Numbered from the stretch's first letter, positions 1-8,496 are shown. The stretch: 64,000 nucleotides of DNA from Paenibacillus sp. RUD330 (GCF_002243345.2 NZ_CP022655.2:5500369-5564368); one strand, 5' to 3'. Notes: a model not told the origin generated them from the letters alone. Translations and numbers: made by a program.

Positions 1-1
1 T

Positions 2-514
2 ATTAATGAGCGTAAATCTAACCGCATCAAGCCACTTCAAGACGAGCTTACAGGAGTAAAAGCGCGAATCAGTAAACTTGAAGAGAAAAAGCAAAGATAC
101 CTTGGATTGTATGAGATCGACCGGATCGACCGAGACCTTTTTGCCGGCCGTTTGAATGATCTCAATAGCGACCTTGACACTGAGCTGGTCCGTAAGAATA
201 AACTGGAGTTGGAGCTACGAAACGATCAGACAGAGCCCATATCCTACGAGCTTGTACGTTCCTTAATCGAAAGGTTTGACCATTTGCTTCAGCAGGCACC
301 CTTTCCTCAACGAAAGACCCTGCTACACCTAGTTGTTAAGAAGATTTCCCTAGATGACAAACGTCAGGTCCAAGATGTTGAGCTCATTTTCAACGAGGAG
401 ACCCAAAAGCATTTTTTAAGCCTAGCCCCTTCTGCTCAATCAATGGCAGAAGGGGCTTTTCCTATTCATAGGAAAGCCCCTTCACTCAAGCAAACATTGA
501 ATATAGTTCTTTGA
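2..514 (+). CDS. Large serine recombinase, C-terminal part (cut by window edge)
   Basis: The frame is open from base 2 and stops at 514, so only the last ~170 residues are present. What is seen is a strongly charged coiled-coil stretch (around LQDELTGVKARISKLEEKK) followed by an alpha-helical segment with QRKTLLHLVVKKI. This is the typical layout of the coiled-coil and C-terminal DNA-binding region of large serine integrases and transposon recombinases. The catalytic serine domain and zinc ribbon would lie to the left of the window. AT-rich codon use differs from the GC-rich core genes, which fits a mobile element. The last ~30 residues are encoded by two overlapping hairpins and may be a late extension. 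Family call is by fold pattern; the exact subgroup (Ccr-type or phage-type) cannot be decided. Confidence 0.75.
   Translation: MNERKSNRIKPLQDELTGVKARISKLEEKKQRYLGLYEIDRIDRDLFAGRLNDLNSDLDTELVRKNKLELELRNDQTEPISYELVRSLIERFDHLLQQAPFPQRKTLLHLVVKKISLDDKRQVQDVELIFNEETQKHFLSLAPSAQSMAEGAFPIHRKAPSLKQTLNIVL
425..480 (+). terminator. Two overlapping, mutually exclusive hairpins at recombinase 3' end
   Basis: An 11-bp stem pairs GCCCCTTCTGC (425-435) with GCAGAAGGGGC (446-456) and is followed by TTTT, which looks like a rho-independent terminator. A second stem pairs 452-462 (GGGGCTTTTCC) with 471-480 (GGAAAGCCCC) and re-uses the GGGGC arm. Only one can form at a time. Both lie inside the last codons of the recombinase gene. 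Confidence 0.5.
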
Positions 515-970
515 TGGTAGTACATTATAATCAAAAACATCGATCTGAGCCTTAATGGCTTAGGTATAAATAATTCGTTGCCAGAGTACCCCTGAATCGA
601 TGATTCAGAGCACGCATCGGTATGTCCAGTATTTTACCATAAAGTGAATAAGAGCTACTGTAGCTTCAGACATAGGATGTAGAAATTTCATCAATCCTTC
701 AGCTACCTTTGTTGAACTAACGTACCCGTTAGCCATCCATGCAGCGCAAAATCAGCGCTGCACCACAGGGAATGAAAATTTAGATATACTGTTTCTAAGG
801 CTGGGAGGGGAAGGTCGATAAACTATGGTGCGATTAGAGCCCATCCGTTAGTCTGACTCCAGCGATCACGGTGCACCACTGAATGTTGCTCCCTTTGGGA
901 AGCACTCATAGTAGATTAATCCTATTCTGATTGTTGCACCAGCCCCATTCAATAACGGCCGTAGAGAGGA
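515..970 (+). ncRNA. Candidate IS110 bridge-RNA region (long non-coding leader)
   Basis: These 456 bases have no convincing gene and lie directly upstream of the IS110-family transposase. IS110-group elements carry a long non-coding end that is transcribed into a structured bridge RNA which pairs with target and donor DNA. Visible structure includes a perfect 7-bp stem with 7-nt loop (GCAGCGC/GCGCTGC near 741-761) and a smaller GC stem near 893-908. The element ends and the actual RNA ends were not resolved. The RNA call is inferred from family and position. Confidence 0.35.
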
Positions 971-979
971 ATGCTTGAC

Positions 980-2161
980 ATGGATGTAATTATTGATCGG
1001 GCATGTGGTATGGATGTCCATAAGGATAACATTACTGCATGTGTCATGACACCTGAAGGAAAGGAGATTCAGACGTTTTCGACTAAAACCGTCTTTTTAA
1101 TTAAGCTAGTGGACTGGATTAAGCAGCACGGATGTACACATGTGGCCATGGAGAGCACAAGCGTATATTGGAAGCCTATTGTTAATTTACTCGAAGCCGA
1201 GGACATTGAGTTTCTAGTCGTAAATGCCCAGCATATGAAAGCGGTGCCTGGACGTAAAACCGATGTTAAAGATGCGGAATGGATTTGCCAACTCCTTCGC
1301 CACGGACTCATTAAAGCCAGTTTCATTCCAGACCGTAATCAACGGGAACTCAGAGAGCTTGTTCGTTATCGTCGGAGCATCATCGAAGAACGTGCTAGGC
1401 AGCATAATCGGATCCAAAAAGTTCTGGAAGGAGCTAATATCAAACTGGGCTCTGTGGTTTCGGATATTATGGGTGTTTCATCCAAAAACATGCTTCGTGC
1501 CATTGCCGATGGCGTAGACGATCCTGAAGAACTGGCCAACATGGCCCAATGTTCACTAAAACGGAAGAAAGATGAACTCGAACTGGCCCTTCAAGGTTAC
1601 ACAAGCTCCCATCAACGACTCATGTTAAAGACCATTCTAACCCACATCGATTTTTTATCGGAACAAATTGATAGGCTGGATCAAGAAGTCACCCAGCGAG
1701 TAAGTTCTTATCAAGAAGATATCGAGCGACTGGATTCCATTCCTGGCATATCAACACGGATGGCTGAACAAATCCTAACAGAAATCGGTACGGATATTAA
1801 AAATCAATTTCCAAGCGCAGCCCATATGTGTTCATGGGCGGGACTTGTTCCAGGGCATAACGAAAGTGCGGGCAAAAGGAGATCATCTAAAACCAAAAAG
1901 GGCAACAAATATTTGAGGTCAGGATTAACGGAAGCCGCTCATTCCGTAAAAGGTTCCAAGAACTATCTTGGTGCACTGTATAGGCGTACAGCAGCACGAA
2001 AAGGAAGAAAGCGGGCAGGAATTGTAGTCGCTCATGCCATGTTACGGATCTCGTATTACCTTCTAACTCGCAAATGTATGTTGATCTGGGCGAAGACTAT
2101 TTTGATCAACAAAGACAACAATCAATTGTTCGACATGCGCTGCGCAGACTTGAAGGATTAG
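980..2161 (+). CDS. IS110-family DEDD transposase
   Basis: Transposase that moves its element through a circular intermediate with a RuvC-like DEDD domain and a C-terminal serine-containing domain. The N-terminal domain shows the acidic residues in CGMDVHKDN, VAMESTSVYW and GRKTDVKDAEW. The C-terminal Transposase_20 domain shows LDSIPGIS, SWAGLVPGHNESAGKRR and KKGNKYLR. About 393 residues, which is full length for the family. The ATG at 980 is preferred over 971 because AGAGG at 964-968 is then ~11 bases upstream; at 971 it would be only about two bases away. No internal stop or frameshift, so it may be active. AT-rich codon use matches the flanking accessory DNA. Confidence 0.93.
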   Translation: MDVIIDRACGMDVHKDNITACVMTPEGKEIQTFSTKTVFLIKLVDWIKQHGCTHVAMESTSVYWKPIVNLLEAEDIEFLVVNAQHMKAVPGRKTDVKDAEWICQLLRHGLIKASFIPDRNQRELRELVRYRRSIIEERARQHNRIQKVLEGANIKLGSVVSDIMGVSSKNMLRAIADGVDDPEELANMAQCSLKRKKDELELALQGYTSSHQRLMLKTILTHIDFLSEQIDRLDQEVTQRVSSYQEDIERLDSIPGISTRMAEQILTEIGTDIKNQFPSAAHMCSWAGLVPGHNESAGKRRSSKTKKGNKYLRSGLTEAAHSVKGSKNYLGALYRRTAARKGRKRAGIVVAHAMLRISYYLLTRKCMLIWAKTILINKDNNQLFDMRCADLKD

Positions 2162-2388
2162 GGTACTCCGTTACCATCACAGAATCTGAGGCCTCCTAAT
2201 CCAATCCAAATAAACTCCAATAAATAGCAAACTCACGCGCGCTCCCCTTTTAAAAAACGAACGAGCTGCGTCTTCTTTAGTGCTCCCTTTTTCCATACTT
2301 CGGCGCTATGAATTTTCATAGTAGTTGAATAATTCGGCGGCCTCGTCATGACAATTAAAGTTTTTTAAATGAGCTGATAATTACAATA

Positions 2389-3993
2389 TTATTTATAATA
2401 TAATACTCTAATATTAGATTCTATTGGCTCTTTCTCTGTTGCCTCACCATTATCCCAATCTGCCTTAATATACTCCTCCCACATATGTGCATTACGAGCC
2501 TCCTCGTTTTGTCGAGCGTGCTCTTCTTCAAACATTTGTCTATGCATCTCCTGCTCATCCTCGGGATCCATGTATTCATGCTCAAGTTCCTCGTCATAGC
2601 TTAACCCATACTGATTCTGTCTAAAATTATAACCTGATCCACGAAAAGGAAGACCATTTTTCAGAATTCCAGTAAATTCATAAAAAGAATCTTTTGTAAG
2701 TTCGAATGCCTCCCCTTCCCATGGTTTATTACCGTTTTTTATCTCCCCTTTAAAAAGCAGCTTCCCGTTTTCTCTTAACTCACCATTCTTCGGGCGGTCG
2801 TTCTCCCAAATACCTGAAAAATACTTTTTCCCGTTTCGATATGATGTACCTTCACCTTCTCTTTTACCATCAATCAGATAACCCTCGTAGATCTTCACGC
2901 CTTCGTCATTATATTTAATAACCAAACCATTAACAGGTTCATTGTTCTTTATTTCAGCGTTATAGATATCTTTTTCTGCTTTAAAAACATGGACTATTTC
3001 ATTGGTTACTACTGGAGAGCCTTCGTCCGACTCTGCTTTTTGAATTACAATATTGTATGCAATACTTGACGGAGATCCGTGAATTCTTTTACCTCCAAGA
3101 AATTCAGCTCCGTCATATGTAAAAGAACCAACAAGAATATTATTACCATGAGCATCGAATAGCGTTGAAGTGCTCCCCCCTCTAAAATAGGGATACTTAT
3201 CCACTTCTATATTCATTACGTCCTTTTCACCGTCAACTTCAATCCAATCCAGTTTAATTTTATTCGAGGGAAAAGTAGCTTTGTGAATCTTACGGTTAAT
3301 AAGAAGGAGTTTCAATGACATCTTACTCTCTGTACTTAACCAATTTGAATATTGAATTATTAGTGGTAACGGTACTCCCTCTACAAGATACTTCTCAGAG
3401 AGCTTTTTCACATGCTTTGTTATTTCGACTGGATCTTTATGTATTTCAAGAATAGATTGTAAGGTCAGAAACTCCTCATAAAACCGAAAAAGATAATTCA
3501 TTTCCTGCTCCGAGAGATCATTCCTGAGGGAAGCAACGTTCTTCATCCAATCAGTACTTAGGTATAATCGAGATGGACTCGGTTCCTTTTTACTTATAAC
3601 CAAACTTTCATACAAATCAACTAGATTAGTAATTTGTCGTTGAACATCGTAGTATACAATTAATGCATTCTCTTGAATAATTGTTTGATCTCTTTGAATT
3701 TCTAACTTCTCCGACCTTTCTGTGACCTGTAAAGTACTAACACTTACCTTCCAAATTAAATAGCTAAAAACAATCGTACTAATTAATGAATAGATGCCGA
3801 GCAAAGAGGAGATTACCAAAAATAATGAAGTTACAGCGTCTTTTGTTCTGTTGGGTTGACCGCGAAAGTTGTACATCGCTTTACCAGCCTCAGTTAAGTC
3901 ACCAAAAATTAAATAGGCGATAACTATTGAAACTATACCTGGCACAGCTATTCCTAAAACCAAAGCGGTCCATAACCGTCGATTTGATTTCAT
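2389..3993 (-). CDS. Membrane protein with MORN-like repeats, function unknown
   Basis: A 534-residue protein that I do not recognise as a named family. It has two N-terminal membrane segments (about residues 8-30 and 52-80), then a long helical region with coiled-coil character (around 80-230). The C-terminal half (about 370-460) contains MORN-type repeats with spaced Y/F-x-G-x motifs such as KIYEGYLIDGKREGEG and LLFKGEIKNG. The tail is acidic and rich in E, H and R. A good Shine-Dalgarno (GGAGA) lies 8 bases before the ATG. Low GC and position between an IS and rlmH suggest an accessory gene. MORN repeats often bind lipids or proteins; no function is assigned. Confidence 0.7.
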   Translation of the reverse strand: MKSNRRLWTALVLGIAVPGIVSIVIAYLIFGDLTEAGKAMYNFRGQPNRTKDAVTSLFLVISSLLGIYSLISTIVFSYLIWKVSVSTLQVTERSEKLEIQRDQTIIQENALIVYYDVQRQITNLVDLYESLVISKKEPSPSRLYLSTDWMKNVASLRNDLSEQEMNYLFRFYEEFLTLQSILEIHKDPVEITKHVKKLSEKYLVEGVPLPLIIQYSNWLSTESKMSLKLLLINRKIHKATFPSNKIKLDWIEVDGEKDVMNIEVDKYPYFRGGSTSTLFDAHGNNILVGSFTYDGAEFLGGKRIHGSPSSIAYNIVIQKAESDEGSPVVTNEIVHVFKAEKDIYNAEIKNNEPVNGLVIKYNDEGVKIYEGYLIDGKREGEGTSYRNGKKYFSGIWENDRPKNGELRENGKLLFKGEIKNGNKPWEGEAFELTKDSFYEFTGILKNGLPFRGSGYNFRQNQYGLSYDEELEHEYMDPEDEQEMHRQMFEEEHARQNEEARNAHMWEEYIKADWDNGEATEKEPIESNIRVLYYK

Positions 3994-4172
3994 TTTATTT
4001 CTCCTTCACATGATTACTAAGTCCTGACAATGAAGATGTTCAATTGTCATAGCTCTTTTCGAAATTTAGTGATCATTTCCTTTTTCACATTGATCATTAT
4101 TATAAACTGCCAGTTAATTGAAAACCACTCTAATTCCTCTCCCAGTAAGGGATTAACACCAAAAATTTCGCC

Positions 4173-4652
4173 CTACTTGTGATACGGTTCACCCCGGTTA
4201 ATCTTCACCGCCCGGTACACCTGCTCCGTCAGCACCAGCCTCATGAGCTGATGGGGCAGCGTCATCCGGCCGAAGCTCATGCGCTGCTGGGAACGCCGCA
4301 GCACCTCGTCGGACAGCCCGTGGCTGCCGCCGATGACGAACACCACATGGCTGGTCCCGTAGGTGCCCAGCCGGTCCAGCTCACGGGCAAGATCCTCGGA
4401 GCTCCAGAGCGCTCCGTCAATGGCCAGAGAGATGACATGCGCGTCCGGCTTGAGTTGGGCCAGGATGCGCTCGCCCTCCTTGGCCTTCACGATCGCGACC
4501 TCCGCGTCGCTGAGCGTGTCGGGAGCCTTTTCGTCCGCAACCTCGATGACTTGGAACTTCAAATAAGGCGCCAGACGCTTCGCATACTCCGCGATGCCCT
4601 GCACCAGGTACTTCTCCTTCAGCTTGCCGACCCCAACGATCTGTACGAGCAT
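4173..4652 (-). CDS. rlmH: 23S rRNA (pseudouridine1915-N3)-methyltransferase RlmH
   Basis: SPOUT-family methyltransferase that methylates pseudouridine 1915 in helix 69 of 23S rRNA, using AdoMet on assembled 70S ribosomes. The knotted SAM-binding region is visible as [14 protein letters not shown], followed by the family-typical [28 protein letters not shown] end. The ATG at 4652 gives 159 residues, the usual length, and has GAGGAGG six bases upstream; an in-frame start 24 bases further up is less likely. The 3' end encoding EPYHK is the conserved stretch that SCC elements use as attachment site in staphylococci, and accessory DNA begins right after it here. Confidence 0.96.
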   Translation of the reverse strand: MLVQIVGVGKLKEKYLVQGIAEYAKRLAPYLKFQVIEVADEKAPDTLSDAEVAIVKAKEGERILAQLKPDAHVISLAIDGALWSSEDLARELDRLGTYGTSHVVFVIGGSHGLSDEVLRRSQQRMSFGRMTLPHQLMRLVLTEQVYRAVKINRGEPYHK

Positions 4653-4936
4653 AATTCCTCCTCTATATCCACGCACGAATGACCAAGCGCGACTGTCCTC
4701 ACCGGGAACTTCCTTCTGCCGCTATCATACCGCAATGCGGCTCCGAACCCTAGTCTACACCGGCACAAAGAAGGAACGAAACCTCCCTCTATCCCGCTGA
4801 GATGCTTCTCTTTCGCACCCATTCCGCCAAGCCCTCTTTGCAACACGAAAATTACTCGGATTTTGTCGGAATTTGCGTACAAGTCGAGGGATGACGCGGT
4901 ATAATTCGAGGGAGATCGCGTTCGACGGAGGAATCT

Positions 4937-6862
4937 ATGAAACCGCTTCGTTTCCTTTACACCTTGGCTACTCTTGCTGTCGCAGCAGTCATTCTGCTGT
5001 CATGGCCTGCGATGAGCTGGGCTTCCACGCCGCAAGCCCCCCTGGACCGCTGGCAGGTCATGCCGATCGGAACGAACAAGGGGACCGCAGCCTCCCCTCC
5101 CGCCGACAGCTCCTGGGAGGAAGCCGGCACGAACAATACGCATGTCGAGCTGCCCGATGGCGCCAAGGGCGTCTGGATTCGGCTGCAAGTGCCGGCGACA
5201 GATGCCTGGCGTCGGCCCGGCCTGCTTGTAGGGCGTATGTATGGGCTTGAGATGCAGGTCTACCAACGCGGCGAGCTGCTGTATGAATCCCGGCGCAGCT
5301 TTGAATTCGATCAGACCCGGCTGCTGCTGCCGCTTGACGTGTCGGACAGAGGAACCGAGCTGGATGTACGCATCGTGACGACCGCAGGGAGAGCCGGCTT
5401 CCTCTCGTCGGTCCGGATCGGGGAATTCGACGACCTGGAGAAGGACTACATCCGTAAAGAGCTGCCGAGCCTGCTGCTCGGCGTCTCGATCGTTTTTCTG
5501 GCGCTTCTGATGTTCATCTGCTCCAGCTTCCTGAGCAAGCGTCAGCGCAGCTTATGGATTTCGCTCTGCGTCATCGCGCTTACGGCAGGCATTCTGGTCG
5601 CAGCCTATTCTCCGCTGCTGTACCTGTACTATCCTTCGGCAGGGCCCTTCTTCCTGGCGTTGTTCGAGCTGTCTCTGTATACGATGTTCCCTGCGCTGGG
5701 CTACTTCGTCAACGAGGCGCTGGAGCGGAAATCTCCCCGGTTCCTCCGCTTCAGCCGGTGGCAGGCCTACTATTCGGCTTTCGGCATCGCCGCCTACATC
5801 GCCTACAAGCTGTCGGACGGCAAGCTCTACAGCTTCTACTCGATCGTCTCGGTCATCGCTATCGGCCTGCTGATGCTGGTGCAGCTGCTCTGGATCTCCT
5901 TCCTGTCCATCGCCCACGGGCGGCGCGGCGACCGCCAGGCGCGGGTGCTGTCGGCCGGTCTGCTGGCTTTTGCCGGCTCCAGCGCCACCGATTTGATCTT
6001 GTATTACGCCAGCGGCAAAAGCTATGTACTTTTTCTCTGGAAGCTCGGCGTCGTGGCCTTCATCTTTTCGCTTGTCGTCATCCTCTCCCGCCGCGTATCG
6101 TCCGACTACAAGACGCTGCTGTCCTACTCCCAGCAGCTCGAGCTGTTCAACCTGCGGCTGGAGCGGACGGAGAAGATGAAAATCATCAGCGACCTGGCTG
6201 CATCCGTCGCGCACGAAGTGCGCAATCCGCTGCAGGTCACGAGAGGCTTCCTTCAGCTGCTCGCCAAGAAGGAAGACGCCAAAAGCCAAAGCTACATTAC
6301 GATCGCCGTCAGCGAGCTGGACCGCGCGGCCGAAATCATCACCGACTTCCTCACCTTTGCCAAGCCTGAGCTCGAGGTCGTATCCCGGCTCGAAATATCC
6401 GAGCTGCTGGAGCAGCTGGATCTGATTATGAGACCCCATACGTCCATGAACGGGGGAAATCTGACGATCTACTCCGAGGAAGGGCTCGCGATCATGGGCA
6501 ACGCCTCCAAGCTGAAGCAGGCACTGATCAATCTGATCAAGAACAGCGTGGAGGCGCTGGGAGAGGACGGATTGATCGAGCTGACCGCTTGCGCGGAAGG
6601 CGGAGAGGCCGTGCTGCGGATCAAGGACAACGGAGAGGGCATGGACGAGGAGCAGCTGGCTAAGCTCGGGGTTCCTTACTTCTCGACCAAGTCGAAGGGA
6701 ACCGGACTCGGGACGATGGTCACGATGCGGATCATTGAGGTCATGAATGGCAGCATCGCCTTCAAGAGCCAAAAAGGAAGGGGAACCGAAGTGACGATTC
6801 GGTTCCCCCTTGTGCGGCAGCCGGCTTCGGAGCCGACAGCCGCTTCTAAATTACCAGACTAG
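4937..6862 (+). CDS. Seven-TM membrane sensor histidine kinase (7TMR-DISM type)
   Basis: Orphan sensor kinase of 641 residues. A signal peptide (about 1-29, cleavage near SWAS) is followed by a ~145-residue extracytoplasmic domain and seven membrane helices between about 175 and 395, the 7TMR-DISM layout. The HisKA domain carries the phospho-histidine in SVAHEVRNPLQ (about 425). The HATPase domain shows the N box NLIKNSVEAL, DNGEGMD and GTGLGTMV. The kinase half resembles sporulation-type kinases. No response regulator lies next to it. GGAGG is seven bases before the ATG, and a TATAAT sits at 4900-4905. It converges with the NHLP peptide gene, overlapping it by 12 bases. The signal sensed is unknown. 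Confidence 0.9.
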   Translation: MKPLRFLYTLATLAVAAVILLSWPAMSWASTPQAPLDRWQVMPIGTNKGTAASPPADSSWEEAGTNNTHVELPDGAKGVWIRLQVPATDAWRRPGLLVGRMYGLEMQVYQRGELLYESRRSFEFDQTRLLLPLDVSDRGTELDVRIVTTAGRAGFLSSVRIGEFDDLEKDYIRKELPSLLLGVSIVFLALLMFICSSFLSKRQRSLWISLCVIALTAGILVAAYSPLLYLYYPSAGPFFLALFELSLYTMFPALGYFVNEALERKSPRFLRFSRWQAYYSAFGIAAYIAYKLSDGKLYSFYSIVSVIAIGLLMLVQLLWISFLSIAHGRRGDRQARVLSAGLLAFAGSSATDLILYYASGKSYVLFLWKLGVVAFIFSLVVILSRRVSSDYKTLLSYSQQLELFNLRLERTEKMKIISDLAASVAHEVRNPLQVTRGFLQLLAKKEDAKSQSYITIAVSELDRAAEIITDFLTFAKPELEVVSRLEISELLEQLDLIMRPHTSMNGGNLTIYSEEGLAIMGNASKLKQALINLIKNSVEALGEDGLIELTACAEGGEAVLRIKDNGEGMDEEQLAKLGVPYFSTKSKGTGLGTMVTMRIIEVMNGSIAFKSQKGRGTEVTIRFPLVRQPASEPTAASKLPD

Positions 6863-7087
6863 CTCGACATTGCCGGCCGCGTCTACGGAATCCTCCGGAT
6901 TCGGCGGCACCACGAGGTAGAAATGCTTGTCCGCTTCTGCCACGGCCGTGAGCTGGATGTCATCCGGCAGCTCGACGCCGAATGCTTCCTTGATGGCGGC
7001 TTTAGGATCGGCAAGCAACTGCTTTTTGAACGATTCGTCTTTCCATGCTTTTTGAATGATCTGCACTTTCAACGATTGGGATGACAT
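6851..7087 (-). CDS. NHLP-leader peptide (RiPP precursor-like), C-terminal Trp
   Basis: A 78-residue peptide of the NHLP leader family (nitrile-hydratase-like leader of ribosomally made, modified peptides). The family signature is clear: IIQKAWKDESFKKQLLADP, then KAAIKEAFGVELPDD and HFYLVVPPNPED. The leader ends near residue 66, leaving only about 12 residues (SVDAAGNVELVW) as possible core, without Cys, Ser/Thr runs or a Gly-Gly cleavage site. The last residue is tryptophan. SD GAGGAG lies 10 bases before the ATG. It sits 72 bases downstream of, and on the same strand as, the isoprenoid-type enzyme. No LanM, YcaO or radical-SAM gene is seen nearby, so the modification is unknown. Confidence 0.85.
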   Translation of the reverse strand: MSSQSLKVQIIQKAWKDESFKKQLLADPKAAIKEAFGVELPDDIQLTAVAEADKHFYLVVPPNPEDSVDAAGNVELVW

Positions 7088-7159
7088 GAGATCACGGCTC
7101 CTCGAAGGTTATGGGTAAATCTTCCTATAATCTACCACATATCGCGACGAAAGTACCTA

Positions 7160-8119
7160 TTAATTTGTCTGTTTCGACAAATAATGAGAGAAGCCTCCAT
7201 CGACCGCCAGCTTCATGGCCGTTTGCCGGGCCGAGCGTGCATCGGCTTCAAGGCCCGAGAGCGCCTCTTGCTGAAACCAGACAAGGCCCGGTGCCGCTTC
7301 CGGAAGCTCGGACAAGCTCCGGCGATGGCTCCTCGCGATGGCCGCAAGCCGCTCAAGCGCGTCGTCCTGATAGACCGCCCGGCGGACCATCCTAGCCTCG
7401 AGAGGCTGCTCTTCCGTCAGCCCAAGCTCCTGTCTGACCAGCGTCAGAAATGCATTGCTGCGCTCCTCGCCGGAAGCCAGATCCTCTCGCCAGTCTGCCC
7501 AGTCATCCGCCAGCTGCAGCGTGGCGAGCGCCAGCTCGACCGCCTGCTCTGCCGGCAGGATGCGCTCCTTCTGGCCGGCGTCCAGCCAGACAGCCGAAGC
7601 GCCGATCTTGACCGGCGCCGACTTGCGCGCCAGACCGGGTACGTCCAGGGGATCGGCGCGCTGGATTTTCTCCATCGCTGCCGCCAGCCCCCATGCTTCC
7701 GTATACCTGAGATAGCCGCGCCAAAGCTGGGGCGGCATGGCCGAATGCCGGCTGTACCGTTCCAGGAACAAGGAATGCAGCAATTGGGACGCTGCCAAGG
7801 CTGATTTCGGGTCCAGCTGCATTTCCTCGCCGTCCATGACGTCGTCCAGCAGGAAATAATGCAGCATCATATAGACGCTGCCGACGGCGAGATCACGGCA
7901 TAAGGAGGCCGGCGCGCCGGCCTGCTCTCCTGCCCATACCGGCAGCATGTACGTGATATAGTTGGAACCTCCAGCCGTCCGCGAAGGATCGGCCCGCTCG
8001 ATGAGCTCGCGCAGGATGCCGCGCAAAGGCTCCGGACAGCCGTCCGTCCCTGTCCTGGCTTCGGCAATGATCCCGGCAGCCTCGCTTCTTGCCCTTTCCA
8101 GACTCCACTCGGTTGACAT
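7160..8119 (-). CDS. Class I isoprenoid biosynthesis-fold enzyme (ComQ/prenyl-synthase-like)
   Basis: All-alpha protein of 319 residues with two aspartate-rich motifs placed as in trans-prenyl-diphosphate synthases and class I terpene enzymes: LLDDVMDGE (about 91-98) and LADDWADWREDLASGE (about 204-218). A lysine in RKSAPVKIGA (about 166-175) fits the diphosphate-binding position. The ATG at 8119 is chosen because AAGGGGAG lies 9 bases upstream; longer in-frame starts lack a ribosome site. Likely binds a prenyl diphosphate with Mg2+. It could make a terpene, or, like ComQ, transfer a prenyl group to a peptide; the adjacent NHLP peptide makes the second attractive. The reaction is inferred from motifs only. 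Confidence 0.75.
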   Translation of the reverse strand: MSTEWSLERARSEAAGIIAEARTGTDGCPEPLRGILRELIERADPSRTAGGSNYITYMLPVWAGEQAGAPASLCRDLAVGSVYMMLHYFLLDDVMDGEEMQLDPKSALAASQLLHSLFLERYSRHSAMPPQLWRGYLRYTEAWGLAAAMEKIQRADPLDVPGLARKSAPVKIGASAVWLDAGQKERILPAEQAVELALATLQLADDWADWREDLASGEERSNAFLTLVRQELGLTEEQPLEARMVRRAVYQDDALERLAAIARSHRRSLSELPEAAPGLVWFQQEALSGLEADARSARQTAMKLAVDGGFSHYLSKQTN

Positions 8120-8302
8120 GCAATGGCTCCCCTTTCGCTGCCTGTAGGCAAGTCCCGTTCCAGCGCGTGCTGCCTGCGGCATCTTCTCCCGCCGGAGAAC
8201 ACCGCTTAACGCGGCCCAAGCTCACAAGGAGCATCCCACATTTCCTCCGATTTGGAAAGAGGGACCGTGATGCGAAGCACGCACTTGTCTGCCGATCGTG
8301 CT

Positions 8303-8446
8303 TCAGCCTTGGGCCGGGCCGAAAGCAGTCTCCCGACCCGGCTTCCTTGCTCCCCAGATGGTCTGACCATGGCCATCCCATCCTTCTTCTGCACCGATAA
8401 TCCGCCCTGTGCTCCTCCAGCCGATTATGGCTTCGATTTTCCTCAT
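8303..8446 (-). CDS. Possible small peptide gene upstream of the isoprenoid-type enzyme
   Basis: A 47-residue frame begins MRKIEAIIGWRSTG, with AGGAGA about 9 bases upstream of the ATG. It is rich in Gly and contains three Trp. A second frame on the same strand (ending at 8206, with ATG starts near 8370-8376) ends in SEEMWDAPCELGPR and also reads like coding sequence. Either could be a small peptide linked to the enzyme gene downstream. Against it: the start is only 50 bases from the divergent lipid kinase gene, leaving little room for a promoter, and no family is recognised. This entry is tentative. Confidence 0.22.
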   Translation of the reverse strand: MRKIEAIIGWRSTGRIIGAEEGWDGHGQTIWGARKPGRETAFGPAQG

Positions 8447-8496
8447 CCGTGGTAATCTCCTGTGATACCATTCCATTTCAGAGAGGAAATACGGGC

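Larger units (their letters stand above)
515..2388 (+). mobile_element. IS110-family insertion sequence (ends unresolved)
   Basis: One intact DEDD transposase gene lies between a long non-coding leader and a 227-base non-coding tail before the next gene. IS110 elements usually lack terminal inverted repeats and make only a short core match, so the ends cannot be read by eye. The interval given is the gene-free space around the transposase, not a mapped element. Confidence 0.45.

Noticed and set aside
5552..6772. 406-codon antisense frame over the first histidine kinase
   Set aside because: No recognisable domain; the kinase motifs on the plus strand are complete.
7893..8471. 192-codon frame on the minus strand upstream of and overlapping the isoprenoid enzyme gene
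   Set aside because: It overlaps the enzyme gene by more than 200 bases in another frame and shows no family-like sequence.
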